A stretch of DNA of 64,000 bases, taken from Pseudomonas grandcourensis (GTDB lineage Bacteria > Pseudomonadota > Gammaproteobacteria > Pseudomonadales > Pseudomonadaceae). Positions 36,074 to 44,854 of this stretch are shown piece after piece; within the stretch, counting starts at the first letter, position 1; each line of letters opens with the position of its first letter. Under the pieces are notes generated by a model. It saw only the letters and a program-made list of their open reading frames with translations. It did no database searches and had not been told where the DNA came from. The stretch lies in NCBI RefSeq assembly GCF_039909015.1, contig NZ_CP150919.1:3324501-3388500 (forward strand). Reading direction: 5' to 3'. The translations under genes were made by a program, and so were the position numbers.

Positions 36074-36976
36074 ATGAATATAAAGCAAAGTAAACCGCGA
36101 GTCTTGGTTATAGGTTCCAGTGGGCAAATAGGTAAGAAAGTTGTTTCCAATCTAGAAGGCAACCTTGACGTTGACGTTAGGATTACTTCCCGCAGGCTTG
36201 AGGATGTTCATCGTTTAAGCGGCGAGGGAAAGGACATCGTTCACCTTGATCTGGACGATCCCCGAACTTTCGGAGCCGCGCTCGCAGGCGTGGATCGAGT
36301 TTTCCTTTTAACCGGCTATACCGTAGCCATGCTTGCGCAGAGCAAGACGCTGGTGGACGCCGCCAGCAAAGCCGGTGTTGAGCATATCGTGCACCTCGGT
36401 GTTTTTGGGGAATGGGATTGCACGGGGCCAGCCTTTGCCTGGCATCAATTGGTTGAGGCCTATATTAAAACCAGCGGAATTTCTTGGACATTCCTTCATC
36501 CCAATATGTTTATGGAAAACATACTTACCCTTTGCTTAAAGGGTGACACCCTGACCACTTACTGGAACGAATATCGAACCGGCTGGGTTGCGGCGGCGGA
36601 TATCGCTCTGGTTGCAGCTACCGCGCTCCAGGAGGGGCCGGCGAAGCACGCTGGAAAAGAGTACTGGCTTAGCAGCGATGTTGCTACTGGGCCTGAGCTC
36701 GCCAAACTTCTAAGCGAACTACTCGGAAAAGAGATTACCGCCAACGTCCTTGGCCCCGCAGAATTTCAGGCTATTTTCACATCGGCAAGTATCCCGGTGG
36801 AGTCGTGGTATGCAGATGGCGGCGTCGAGATCATGCGACAGGTAGTGGATGGGCGGATGGGATATCTCGGAAGCGTTCGGGATGATGTTCCGCATGTCAC
36901 CGGAGAGCACGCTTTAACACTTAAGCAATGGATTCTTGAGCATCGGCAGGAGCTAATTTCGATCGTCGGGCACTAG
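36074..36976 (+). CDS. NmrA-like / atypical SDR NAD(P)-binding protein
   Basis: A 300-residue protein with an N-terminal Rossmann segment (RVLVIGSSGQIGKKVV) and the extended-SDR NmrA pattern: DRVFLLTGYTVAML, KAGVEHIVHLGVFGE, ISWTFLHPNMFMENIL. The C-terminal domain is substrate-binding. Members sense or bind NAD(P)(H) or reduce quinones (QOR2-like). It follows the OYE-like frame by 12 bases with a good ribosome site, which makes three detoxification-type enzymes under Rrf2. Confidence 0.82.
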   Translation: MNIKQSKPRVLVIGSSGQIGKKVVSNLEGNLDVDVRITSRRLEDVHRLSGEGKDIVHLDLDDPRTFGAALAGVDRVFLLTGYTVAMLAQSKTLVDAASKAGVEHIVHLGVFGEWDCTGPAFAWHQLVEAYIKTSGISWTFLHPNMFMENILTLCLKGDTLTTYWNEYRTGWVAAADIALVAATALQEGPAKHAGKEYWLSSDVATGPELAKLLSELLGKEITANVLGPAEFQAIFTSASIPVESWYADGGVEIMRQVVDGRMGYLGSVRDDVPHVTGEHALTLKQWILEHRQELISIVGH

Positions 36977-37283
36977 GGATGTTGCAATCAACTTGCCGCT
37001 TGAGGAGAGCAAGTCGAAATTTTCTCGAACGCAGCGCTTAGGGATGCTCTGAAATAAACGGATGTTTCCGGCTAGGGAAGGGCACGTAGCGAATCTTGCG
37101 TCTCACTCAAGTTGCCTTGCATCATAATCACCCTACGACGCCCAAGCTGCATTTGGATATCGAGTAACAAACGCTCCTAGCTCCTGGCCAGCCTCACATA
37201 TCTGCGAGATCCCATTGTGAACAAAATCGCCATTTTCTTTAAAGGGTGAGCAGCAGTGACATTTCGCTACAACGGAAGCGCTG
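36977..37283. other. Intergenic, with a minus-strand gene fragment
   Basis: Around 37130-37260 the minus strand reads CHCCSPFKENGDFVHNGISQ and then AGQELGAFVTRYPNAAWAS before a stop. The composition looks protein-like but I recognise no family. Its 5' part runs into the mvaT copy, so it appears to be a fragment cut by the same rearrangement that truncated mvaT. Confidence 0.35.
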
Positions 37284-37577
37284 AGCCTTAATGCTGGCTT
37301 GAAGAAAGAAATTGAATTTGAGACCAAGCTGAGTGCACTGCTGGGTGAATACAGCTACAGCCTAAAAGACGTGATCAACCTGCTTGATCCGAAGTCTGAT
37401 CGACGTGCACCAGTTGCCGAGCCCCAAGCCAGTACTCGGACACCACGCCAGGTGAAGGTCTACAAAAACCCGAACACCGGCGACGTCGTCGAAACTAAAG
37501 GCGGCAACCACAAAAAGCTGAAAGAGTGGAAAGCTGAGCACGGCTCCGACACCGTAGAGTCCTGGCTGACCAAGTGA
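37284..37577 (+). pseudogene. mvaT: 5'-truncated mvaT copy
   Basis: Translation from about 37284 reads NAGLKKEIEFETKLSALLGEY and continues colinearly with MvaT through the linker and the entire DNA-binding domain, ending SDTVESWLTK as in the copy at 9764. The first ~28 residues (the N-terminal oligomerisation helix) are absent, and no good start codon or ribosome site is present; a TTG at 37299 is the only local start. If expressed, it would bind DNA without normal oligomerisation. The downstream sequence including the terminator is also conserved with the 9764 copy. Confidence 0.8.
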
Positions 37578-37594
37578 GTTTGGTTTGAGTACAA

Positions 37595-37619
37595 AAAAAG
37601 GCCCGTCGAGGGCCCTTTT
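37595..37619 (+). terminator. Terminator after the truncated mvaT
   Basis: AAAGGCCC and GGGCCCTTTT pair with a short loop, in the position and sequence context of the mvaT terminator at 10149. Confidence 0.6.
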
Positions 37620-37754
37620 CATTAGTGCTTTACCAGGGTGTTAGTTTCAGCAGTCAGCCCGCTGAGCCCCTGAAGCTTGTATATCGAAGCGGCATATTCC
37701 GCGCTGGCCGGCGTTCCCTTAAGGCTCAAGGCAATTGTAAGCCTCGGTCTACAC

Positions 37755-38939
37755 TCAGCCATTATGCTGTTCGTGGCTGTGTTCGATTTTCCATCGAACA
37801 CACAGCGCCAGAGCAATGAAGCATGCACCGATCCAACCTACGGCACTTACGCCTACGCGATCTATCAACAACCCAGTGGTGGCTGCACCGAGGCCGATGC
37901 CTAGATTTATCATTGATACGTTGATGGCGTTGATCAACTGACCAGCGTTCCCAGCCCTTTTTAGCACGTCGATTCCGATTAGCAGGCTGACACCAGCGTG
38001 GCTGCTGGCAACGACAATGACGGCGAGTGGTACAGCCCATGTGAGATTGCCAAACACTGACAGGGCGCACATGCCGACGGCCATGGTCACCAACGCCCGT
38101 CTGAACAGGGGCTCAAGATCGTCTTTCACACGTTTGGATAGGATCAAATTGCTCCCAATGTCTGCGACGCCGTAGAGACATAGGATCAGGGTGACGTTCA
38201 TCTCACCGAAGCCGGTCTCCCGTTCCAAAAAGGTAGCCAGGAAGTTGAATACCGAGGCTACGCCAGCAAACATTAAGCATGAGCTGACCAAGGTCATTGA
38301 GACGTCAGGCTTGAAGGCTACACGCACGGTGTCGCGCAGGTTTTCTTTCTGTCGTGATTCCTCTGAGGGCCTGACCCAAATCCAGACGGCTAGCAAAGCC
38401 GCGCTGCTCAGCACCGTCATCATCCACATCGCCATCCGCCAGTTGGTAGCGTCTGCGAGGAGCTTGCCGACAGGGACGCCTATAACAGATGCGATTGAGA
38501 TCCCCACCAGGACTCTACCAATCGCCATGCTTTCATTACGGCCTTGTGACAGTGACTTCGCGGCCAGTGCAGCGTTCGTCCAGAAAACAGCGACACCGAT
38601 CCCACCCAGCACGCGACCAGCCAGAATTACGTAGTAATCGTTGAACGCTGCGGACATCCCATTCCCGAGAACCAATGCCAAGCAAGCAGATATGAGAAGG
38701 GATCGTTTCGAGGCCCGGTGTGCTAGCACACCAATGATTGGCGCGCTGATGCCCATGCCTAAAGCAAAAGCTGTCACGAGCCCACTCGCCTCACCGATAG
38801 TGATGGCCAGCGATGTTGCAATTTCAGGCAGTAAACCTGCGACGATAAATTCAGAGGAGAGCATTACAAATGCAGTGAAGGTCAGCGCATAGACCCTGGG
38901 GTTGATCGTGCTGCGGTCTTGTGTCATCGGAAAAACCAT
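37755..38939 (-). CDS. MFS transporter, DHA1-type drug/sugar efflux
   Basis: A 394-residue major facilitator of the AraJ/YdhP/SotB type. Twelve hydrophobic segments are predicted; the first is VYALTFTAFVMLSSEFIVAGLLPEIA and the loop 2-3 motif is GVLAHRASKRS. This family exports sugars, drugs or metabolites. The C-terminus overlaps nothing, and the gene is at the left edge of the second catabolic block. A small minus-strand open tail at 37622-37750 downstream is not a clear gene. Confidence 0.85.
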   Translation of the reverse strand: MVFPMTQDRSTINPRVYALTFTAFVMLSSEFIVAGLLPEIATSLAITIGEASGLVTAFALGMGISAPIIGVLAHRASKRSLLISACLALVLGNGMSAAFNDYYVILAGRVLGGIGVAVFWTNAALAAKSLSQGRNESMAIGRVLVGISIASVIGVPVGKLLADATNWRMAMWMMTVLSSAALLAVWIWVRPSEESRQKENLRDTVRVAFKPDVSMTLVSSCLMFAGVASVFNFLATFLERETGFGEMNVTLILCLYGVADIGSNLILSKRVKDDLEPLFRRALVTMAVGMCALSVFGNLTWAVPLAVIVVASSHAGVSLLIGIDVLKRAGNAGQLINAINVSMINLGIGLGAATTGLLIDRVGVSAVGWIGACFIALALCVRWKIEHSHEQHNG

Positions 38940-39106
38940 CTGCTGAGTTCAGTGGACACGACCTGCCAAGAAGGGGCGTTTGGTGAAATTTGCTCGGGTT
39001 GGGCAGGGCGCTTGCTCAGGTTCTCTGAATAGCCTGATGAAGCTTTTGTAGAAACAGGATGAGCAAAACCGCAACAGCCAGAAAGCTATCGCGGTTGTTC
39101 TGCGTT

Positions 39107-40033
39107 TTAGCGGTTAGCGTCGGCCAAGCCAGCCTCGATGAAGCGAACGGAACTCTCCATAGCCTGCTGACCTTCTGGCAGCATGGTGGCGTAGAAGTGC
39201 CAGGCGTGGAACATCGCAGGCCATACTTCCAGGTTGACGCGAACGCGGTTATCAGCCAGGTGAGTTGCAAGGCGCATTGCATCACTCAACATCAGCTCGT
39301 TCTCGCCGATCTGCACCAAGATTGGTGGAAGACCGGTGACGTCCGCGAACACAGGTGAGGCCAGAGGATGATTGGCCAATGTGTCGCCTAGGAATGCTCT
39401 GGCGAGGATGTCCAAGACAGGCTTGGAGTTCAGAGGATCCAGACCTTCACGGTTGCTCATGGAAGCACCGGTGTGTTCAAGGTTCGCCCATGGTGAGATG
39501 GAGGAGCCAACCGCAGGCAATGGAAGCCCTTTCGATTTAGCCGCGACCATGACGCTGACAACCATTGCGCCGCCAGCCGACTCGCCAGAGAACGCAATTT
39601 TGTTAGCCGGGATTTTCTGCTCAAGCAACCATTCGTAAGCGCGCAACGTGTCGTCGATAGATGCTGGAAACTTGTGCTCAGGAGCGAGGCGGTAGTCCGG
39701 CATGTACACACGAGCACCGAGCATTTTCGCGTAGTTGCCGCCGATACCGTGGTAGCCGTCTGGACGTCCTACAATGTAGGCGCCGCCGTGGATGTACATC
39801 ACGACCGCGTCGGTTTTGATCTCGTCCGGAGTAACCAGTGTGCCGGGTACGCCACCCATGTCGACTGCTTCGAATTTAACGCCAGCTGGCGCTGGATTTT
39901 GCGCGAGCATTTTGGCGTAAGAGTCGCGGATGTCGCTCATTTTTGTGGTGGTATCGATTCCCTTAAGAACGGGTACCAGATCGCTAAGGCTATTGGCCCA
40001 GGTTTGGACGGCTGCTTGGACTTTAGTGTTCAT
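39107..40033 (-). CDS. Alpha/beta hydrolase, HSL-family esterase
   Basis: A 308-residue hormone-sensitive-lipase-type esterase. The oxyanion motif HGGAY is at 82-86 and the nucleophile elbow GESAGG at 150-155 (Ser152). The acid is in the NELMLSD region and the catalytic histidine is in MFHAWHF. It hydrolyses small esters. The ATG at 40033 is chosen over an extension to 40165 because the extension overlaps the divergent lysR promoter. It is divergent from that LysR and probably controlled by it. Confidence 0.87.
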   Translation of the reverse strand: MNTKVQAAVQTWANSLSDLVPVLKGIDTTTKMSDIRDSYAKMLAQNPAPAGVKFEAVDMGGVPGTLVTPDEIKTDAVVMYIHGGAYIVGRPDGYHGIGGNYAKMLGARVYMPDYRLAPEHKFPASIDDTLRAYEWLLEQKIPANKIAFSGESAGGAMVVSVMVAAKSKGLPLPAVGSSISPWANLEHTGASMSNREGLDPLNSKPVLDILARAFLGDTLANHPLASPVFADVTGLPPILVQIGENELMLSDAMRLATHLADNRVRVNLEVWPAMFHAWHFYATMLPEGQQAMESSVRFIEAGLADANR

Positions 40034-40153
40034 AATGACCTCAATTGATCGTGGGAGTGGATTAGCTAATTGAGATACTATGCTTAGTATTGGGGAATAG
40101 GGTTCCCCATAACAGGTGCTAAGCCGCCCGAACGTTGAGACCACCGAGGCCGT

Positions 40154-41092
40154 ATGGAACTCCATAACCTGAATGATATCGCCGCGTTTGTGAGCTCGGT
40201 AAACGCTGGAAGCTTCACTGCGGCGGCAAAACAGCTTGGCCTTACCCGCTCTGCGGTGGGGAAGTCGATAGTCAGGCTCGAGGCTCGTTTACAGGTACGT
40301 TTACTGAATCGCACCACTCGTAGTTTGAGCATGACCGATGACGGCCAGGTTCTTTATGAGCGCTGTGTGGGCGTTCTTCAGGATCTGGATGACGTGGAGG
40401 ATGCCCTTGCGTTTCGTCGTTCGACACCCAGTGGGCGATTGCGGATGAGTCTGCCGGTTGCGCTGGGCAGACTTCATGTCCTTCAGCACATTGAGTGCTG
40501 TCTTAAGGATTGGCCCTCCCTGAGCGTGGATATCACCTTTTCTGACAGGCTGGTCGATCTGATTGATGAGGGATTTGATTTGGCCATGCGCATCGGGCCA
40601 CCGAAGGAAGATTCTCGGTTGTTAACGCGCACTGTGGCCTACCAACAAATGATTACCTGCGCTTCCCCCAAATATTTGGCTGAGCATGCCGAGCCTAAAA
40701 CGCCTGAGGATTTATCCGAGCACCAGTGCCTGCATTTCGTGAGCGGTGGGAGATTGCTTCCTTGGAATTTTCGCGTGAATGGTAGCTCTGTGTCCGTTAC
40801 TCATGGTGGAAGGCTACAGATGGACAGTGCTGAGTCATTACACCAGTCAGCTGTAGCTGGCCTGGGTATCGCGACTCTTCCTTCCTACGTGGTGAACGAC
40901 GATTTGAGGAGCGGCAAGCTAGTTCAATTGCTCGCTGGGTATGCAGAGGCCGCAGAGCCTATTCGGGTGATCTACCCTAGCAAGCGGCACCTATCTCCAA
41001 AAATTCGACTCTTCATCGATAAGCTCGTGGAGGCTTGGTCACCATGCCCACCATGGGAGCAGCATTCTGCGGAAGACATTCACTCTGCCTGA
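40154..41092 (+). CDS. LysR-family transcriptional regulator
   Basis: A 312-residue LysR protein with the helix-turn-helix AGSFTAAAKQLGLTRSAVGKSIVRLEARL and an effector domain. It resembles the regulator at 12906 in its N-terminal segment (TxSAVGKSI). It is divergent from the esterase gene with a 120-base gap. The likely target is that esterase and perhaps the MFS pump. Confidence 0.9.
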   Translation: MELHNLNDIAAFVSSVNAGSFTAAAKQLGLTRSAVGKSIVRLEARLQVRLLNRTTRSLSMTDDGQVLYERCVGVLQDLDDVEDALAFRRSTPSGRLRMSLPVALGRLHVLQHIECCLKDWPSLSVDITFSDRLVDLIDEGFDLAMRIGPPKEDSRLLTRTVAYQQMITCASPKYLAEHAEPKTPEDLSEHQCLHFVSGGRLLPWNFRVNGSSVSVTHGGRLQMDSAESLHQSAVAGLGIATLPSYVVNDDLRSGKLVQLLAGYAEAAEPIRVIYPSKRHLSPKIRLFIDKLVEAWSPCPPWEQHSAEDIHSA

Positions 41093-41369
41093 ACCGTGAG
41101 CAAGGCCCGCGCGGCCAGTCGATACCTAGCATATTCATCGCGTATTCATCCCACTTGAGCATCGACTTCCAGGCGTGGGCACTGCGCCCGTATTCCGTGC
41201 ACCTGCCAAAGGAGCCAGTGCCTCAGAGGCTTAGTGCGCCGGTGTTTTCCACATCCTCAGTATGATTGGCGCAGATGCTCATGACTGCGTTTCGTTGGAG
41301 CTATTGGCGCTCCTTGCGGGGGAAGTGACGGTGCAGACGCTTGACAGCGGTCAAATATCCGAATAAAAA

Positions 41370-41381
41370 TGAAGCGCTTCA
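41370..41381. promoter_or_regulatory. LacI-type operator O1
   Basis: TGAAGCGCTTCA is a perfect 12-base palindrome of the TGAAnCGnTTCA type used by LacI/GalR-family regulators. It lies upstream of the 41747 operon, and a lacI-type gene is at 44855. Confidence 0.65.
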
Positions 41382-41468
41382 TAAATATCTCTTTCGAGAA
41401 TAAATACAAAAAATAGAGTCGTGAACAGATAATTGATTTTGTTGGCTTGTGGCCGCAGGCTATGATCA

Positions 41469-41480
41469 TGAAACGATTCA
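41469..41480. promoter_or_regulatory. LacI-type operator O2
   Basis: TGAAACGATTCA matches the same consensus with 10 of 12 palindromic positions. Its centre is 99 bases from O1, suitable for repression by DNA looping. Confidence 0.6.
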
Positions 41481-41746
41481 TATTTGCCGTTTTCCTAGGC
41501 AAGCCTGGAGATCATGATGGTCACTGCATCATTAGTCTGCGCTCGGTCAAGCACGCGGGCAGCCCTCGCCACTCTCTTATCTAAAGTCACCGACCGCTCC
41601 GGCACGGGGGCACTGGCTTCGCCACGCAAATCTCCTAACACCACCCGCTTACATGAGTCCGAAATTTTCGGTCAGCCAGTGCGGCATTGGACGCGTGTGA
41701 GCATCACCGCGTCTTGTTTCTGTTTTTTTAGCGCGGGGAATTTGGC

Positions 41747-42517
41747 ATGACGAATCTTCGACATTCAGGACGCACAGTTCTCATTACCGGGGCGGGGGGA
41801 GGTATCGGTGCTGCGATCGCCCGGCTGTACTGCGAGGAGGGCGCGCGGGTTGCCTTGGTAGATTTCGACGAACAGTCAGTTTCGGAGCTTTTCCGGCAAC
41901 TCATTGCTGCCGGACATGTGGTGGCCTGGGCGAAAGCTGACGTGTCAGATTTCGCTCAATGCAGTCGAGCCTGTGTTGAGCTTACCGAGCAGATCGGCCC
42001 GATCGACACCTTGATTAACAATGCAGGTATTTCACCCAAACACGAGGGCGCACCAGCGCCGATTTGGGAAATGGATCCTCAGGAATGGGATCGCGTCGTT
42101 GGCATCAACCTGACAGGCTCATTCAACTTGGTCAGAGCTCTCGCGCCAGCGATGGTCAAACACCGTTTTGGAAGAATAGTGAATATGTCTTCCGTTGCTG
42201 GCAGCGCTTATCTCCCTATCGTCGCGGCGCATTACAGCGCCACGAAAGCCGCAGTTATCGGTTTTACCCGTCACCTGGCAGGTGAGCTCGGGCCCTATGG
42301 CATTACGGCAAACGCGCTGGCTCCGGGACGCATCGAAACGCCGCTGCTAAAAACCGTTTCTGCGCAAGCGAACCAGGCAGTCGTTAATGAGACACCGTTG
42401 GGCCGTCTTGGAACGCCACTTGAGGTAGCTAAAGCAGCATGCTTTTTGACTTCAAACGACAGCGACTTCATCACGGGCCAAGTTGTGGATGTGGCGGGTG
42501 GCTGGTTGATGCGCTGA
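41747..42517 (+). CDS. Short-chain dehydrogenase/reductase
   Basis: A 256-residue classical SDR: TGAGGGIG cofactor loop, NNAGISP, and the Ser-Tyr-Lys triad in MSSVAGSA...HYSATKAAV. Aspartate after strand two (LVDFDEQ) indicates NAD(H). The first gene of a three-gene operon (SDR, GldA-like, cyclase) that lies behind the two LacI-type operators. The likely substrate is a sugar alcohol or hydroxy acid. Confidence 0.88.
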   Translation: MTNLRHSGRTVLITGAGGGIGAAIARLYCEEGARVALVDFDEQSVSELFRQLIAAGHVVAWAKADVSDFAQCSRACVELTEQIGPIDTLINNAGISPKHEGAPAPIWEMDPQEWDRVVGINLTGSFNLVRALAPAMVKHRFGRIVNMSSVAGSAYLPIVAAHYSATKAAVIGFTRHLAGELGPYGITANALAPGRIETPLLKTVSAQANQAVVNETPLGRLGTPLEVAKAACFLTSNDSDFITGQVVDVAGGWLMR

Positions 42518-42580
42518 TCCATCCGGGCTCGTATTCAACGTAACGATTTATCTCACAGTTTTTCAGCAGCGGGTGATGGC

Positions 42581-43684
42581 ATGGTTCGAACAATGGGTTT
42601 TCCTGGCCGATACGAGCAAGGGCCAGGCGCACTAAAGCAGCTTGGCAGAATCCTTTCCGATATGGGGCAATCGCGCCCTTTGGTCTTGTGCGACGAGTTC
42701 GTCTCGAAGCATCTGTGGCCTGAGGTAGGGAATGCATTGTCAGAGCATGGCTTCGAGGCGAACAGTATCGTTTTTCCCGGTGAATGCACTAAAGCTGCAA
42801 TTGCGTCTCTCTGTGAGCGATCAGCAGATTACAGGCCAGACACCATCATCGCTTTGGGCGGGGGTAAGACAATTGACACGGCTAAAGGGATGGCTGCTCA
42901 GCTTAACGTCCCCATTGTCGTATGCCCGACCATTGCTTCCAGCGACGCCCCAACCAGCCGTTTGATTGTGCTTTACGACCAAGCGCACAAGGTCGTTGGT
43001 GTCGAGTACCTGAACATGAACCCCTCTGCAGTAGTCGTGGACACCGAAGTGATTGTCCGTGCGCCTGCAAGGTTTTTCGCCGCAGGCATCGGCGACGCCA
43101 TCAGCAAAAAGTTTGAGGCGCAACAATGTCAGTCTGCCGGAGGCAATAACTCATTTGGTACTCCAGCGTTGAACACTGCATTGCTGCTAACAGAGGCAGT
43201 GTTTAAGACGCTTATGACCTACGGGTACAGCGCTTACCAAGCAGTAGGCCGGCACGAGGTTAATGATGATGTCGAGCGGGTTGTTGAAGGAACCGTCCTT
43301 ATCAGTGGCGTTGGGTTTGAGAGTGGCGGCTTGTCGCTAGCTCATGCGCTTGTGCGAGGTCTTACGGCAATTCCTGCGATTACTTCCATGCTGCATGGTG
43401 AGCTTGTCGCATTCGGGACGCTGGTGCAGATGTCCGTCGAAGAGCGCCCAGACTCAGAGATCCTAGAGGTCGCTCAGCTTCTGAATGATGTGAATCTTCC
43501 CGTCACCCTCGACGGCCTTGGCCAGACGTCTCCGTTTACCTCTGAGGAACTGGACATTGTCGTCCAGGCAACACTGGGTGCGGTGTACGCAAAAAATATG
43601 TCGCCAGCCCTTACGGCTGAACGACTCGTCCGAGGACTCGCTCGTGCTGACGAGCTGGGACAACGATTCGAACGTTTCAACTAA
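42581..43684 (+). CDS. Glycerol dehydrogenase-like iron/zinc-containing ADH
   Basis: A 367-residue GldA-type dehydrogenase. The N-terminus GFPGRYEQGPGALKQLGRIL, the nucleotide motif GGGKTIDTAKGMA, and PTIASSDAPTSRLIVLY are family signatures. Metal ligands are the Asp in GIGDAISKKFE and histidines in SLAHALVRG and MLHGELVAFG. It oxidises a vicinal diol to a hydroxyketone with NAD+. The gene follows the SDR stop by 63 bases and is probably cotranscribed. Confidence 0.86.
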   Translation: MVRTMGFPGRYEQGPGALKQLGRILSDMGQSRPLVLCDEFVSKHLWPEVGNALSEHGFEANSIVFPGECTKAAIASLCERSADYRPDTIIALGGGKTIDTAKGMAAQLNVPIVVCPTIASSDAPTSRLIVLYDQAHKVVGVEYLNMNPSAVVVDTEVIVRAPARFFAAGIGDAISKKFEAQQCQSAGGNNSFGTPALNTALLLTEAVFKTLMTYGYSAYQAVGRHEVNDDVERVVEGTVLISGVGFESGGLSLAHALVRGLTAIPAITSMLHGELVAFGTLVQMSVEERPDSEILEVAQLLNDVNLPVTLDGLGQTSPFTSEELDIVVQATLGAVYAKNMSPALTAERLVRGLARADELGQRFERFN

Positions 43685-43731
43685 CCGCTAAATGCAGCAC
43701 AGCTAATCCAAGAATAAAAGAGGCTCAGAAA

Positions 43732-44694
43732 ATGACAGACAAGACCGTTCCGCATATTCATGACTTGCTCAAAGACTCCCCTAAGAACTGGGGTAAGTGG
43801 GGCCCCGATGATGAGGTAGGCTCACTCAACTACCTTACAGGTATCGAAGTTCTCCAAGGGGTCAAAGAGGTCAAGCAAGGCAAGACATTTACTTTGCAGG
43901 TGCGGATGGCAGATCCTGCTGGTGACCCGGTCTGGCCTGGTCGCTCCCAGTCAAAACGCATGAATATCATGGATCGTGGTCACTACAACTGTGGCAAAGG
44001 CCCACATTTTCCGGGCTCTTACGAGTTCGCCGACGACGTGATGTTTTTTCATCTTCAAGGGTCAACTCAGTACGACGCCCTTGGGCATGTCTGGTACGAC
44101 GATCAGATTTGGAATGGCTACAGCGCCGATACCACTATCGGTTCCCTGGCCAAGGCGAGCGTTGCTCCATTGGGTGAAAAAGGCATTGTTGGCCGAGGCA
44201 TTCTGATCGACATAGCGCGCCACCGTGGTAAAGACGTGCTGGATGCAGGTGAAACGTTCAACCATGAGGATTTAATGGCTGCGGCCCGCGCTCAAGGCGT
44301 CTCTATCAACAAGCGTGACATTCTCATCATCCGCACTGGATGGATTGGCTCGTTTTATAAACGCGACCCGGAAGAGTTCTACAAAGACTTTATCGAGCCA
44401 GGCCTGACCTACAGCCCTGAGCTGGTGAAGTGGTTTCAGGAGATGGAAATTCCGAACATTGTCACCGACACCATCGCTAACGAAGTCACCGTCGATCCCG
44501 TGTCAGGGGTTGCGTTGCCGTTGCACAACGCACTCATGAGGAACTTGGGCATCACACTCACTGAGATCGCTCAGCTTGATCCTCTCGCTGAGGACTGCGC
44601 TGAGGATGGTCAGTGGACGTTTCTGTACACCGCAGCCCCTCTAAAGGTCGTTGGCGGAACCGGCGCTCCTGTGAATCCGATCGTCATTAAATAA
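43732..44694 (+). CDS. Cyclase-family metal hydrolase (kynurenine formamidase-like)
   Basis: A 320-residue PF04199-type protein. The metal site HxGTHxD appears here as HLQGSTQYDALGHVW, the variant seen in larger bacterial cyclases. Other conserved pieces are WGPDDEVGSLNYLT near the N-terminus, GRGILIDIARHRGKDVL, and LIIRTGW. Such enzymes hydrolyse amide or ester bonds or cyclise. It is the last gene of the operon, and the C-terminus lacks extra domains. The substrate is unknown. Confidence 0.85.
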   Translation: MTDKTVPHIHDLLKDSPKNWGKWGPDDEVGSLNYLTGIEVLQGVKEVKQGKTFTLQVRMADPAGDPVWPGRSQSKRMNIMDRGHYNCGKGPHFPGSYEFADDVMFFHLQGSTQYDALGHVWYDDQIWNGYSADTTIGSLAKASVAPLGEKGIVGRGILIDIARHRGKDVLDAGETFNHEDLMAAARAQGVSINKRDILIIRTGWIGSFYKRDPEEFYKDFIEPGLTYSPELVKWFQEMEIPNIVTDTIANEVTVDPVSGVALPLHNALMRNLGITLTEIAQLDPLAEDCAEDGQWTFLYTAAPLKVVGGTGAPVNPIVIK

Positions 44695-44854
44695 GTGTCT
44701 TGCCTGAGGGCAGCAGAAACTCTGCTCTCAGGTTTTTCTCTCCAATTAACGGCTCCCGAACGGCAGGCTGTTGGCTTATCATCCTCTGCGCAAATCGAGG
44801 GCGTTCTTCTGATCGTCCTGTCTCCGCGCTACGATCGAGGATGCTGAATCTCCA

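Larger units (their letters stand above)
41093..41746. other. Long regulatory region with two LacI-type operators
   Basis: About 650 bases before the SDR at 41747. It contains two LacI-type palindromes (41370 and 41469). Around 41140-41240 the minus strand reads SAHAWKSMLKWDEYAMNMLG, a coding-like fragment of unknown origin. No complete gene is present. Confidence 0.45.

Noticed and set aside
41514..41750. A 78-codon frame upstream of the SDR at 41747
   Set aside because: It has no family character and overlaps the SDR start; read as leader sequence near the LacI-type sites.
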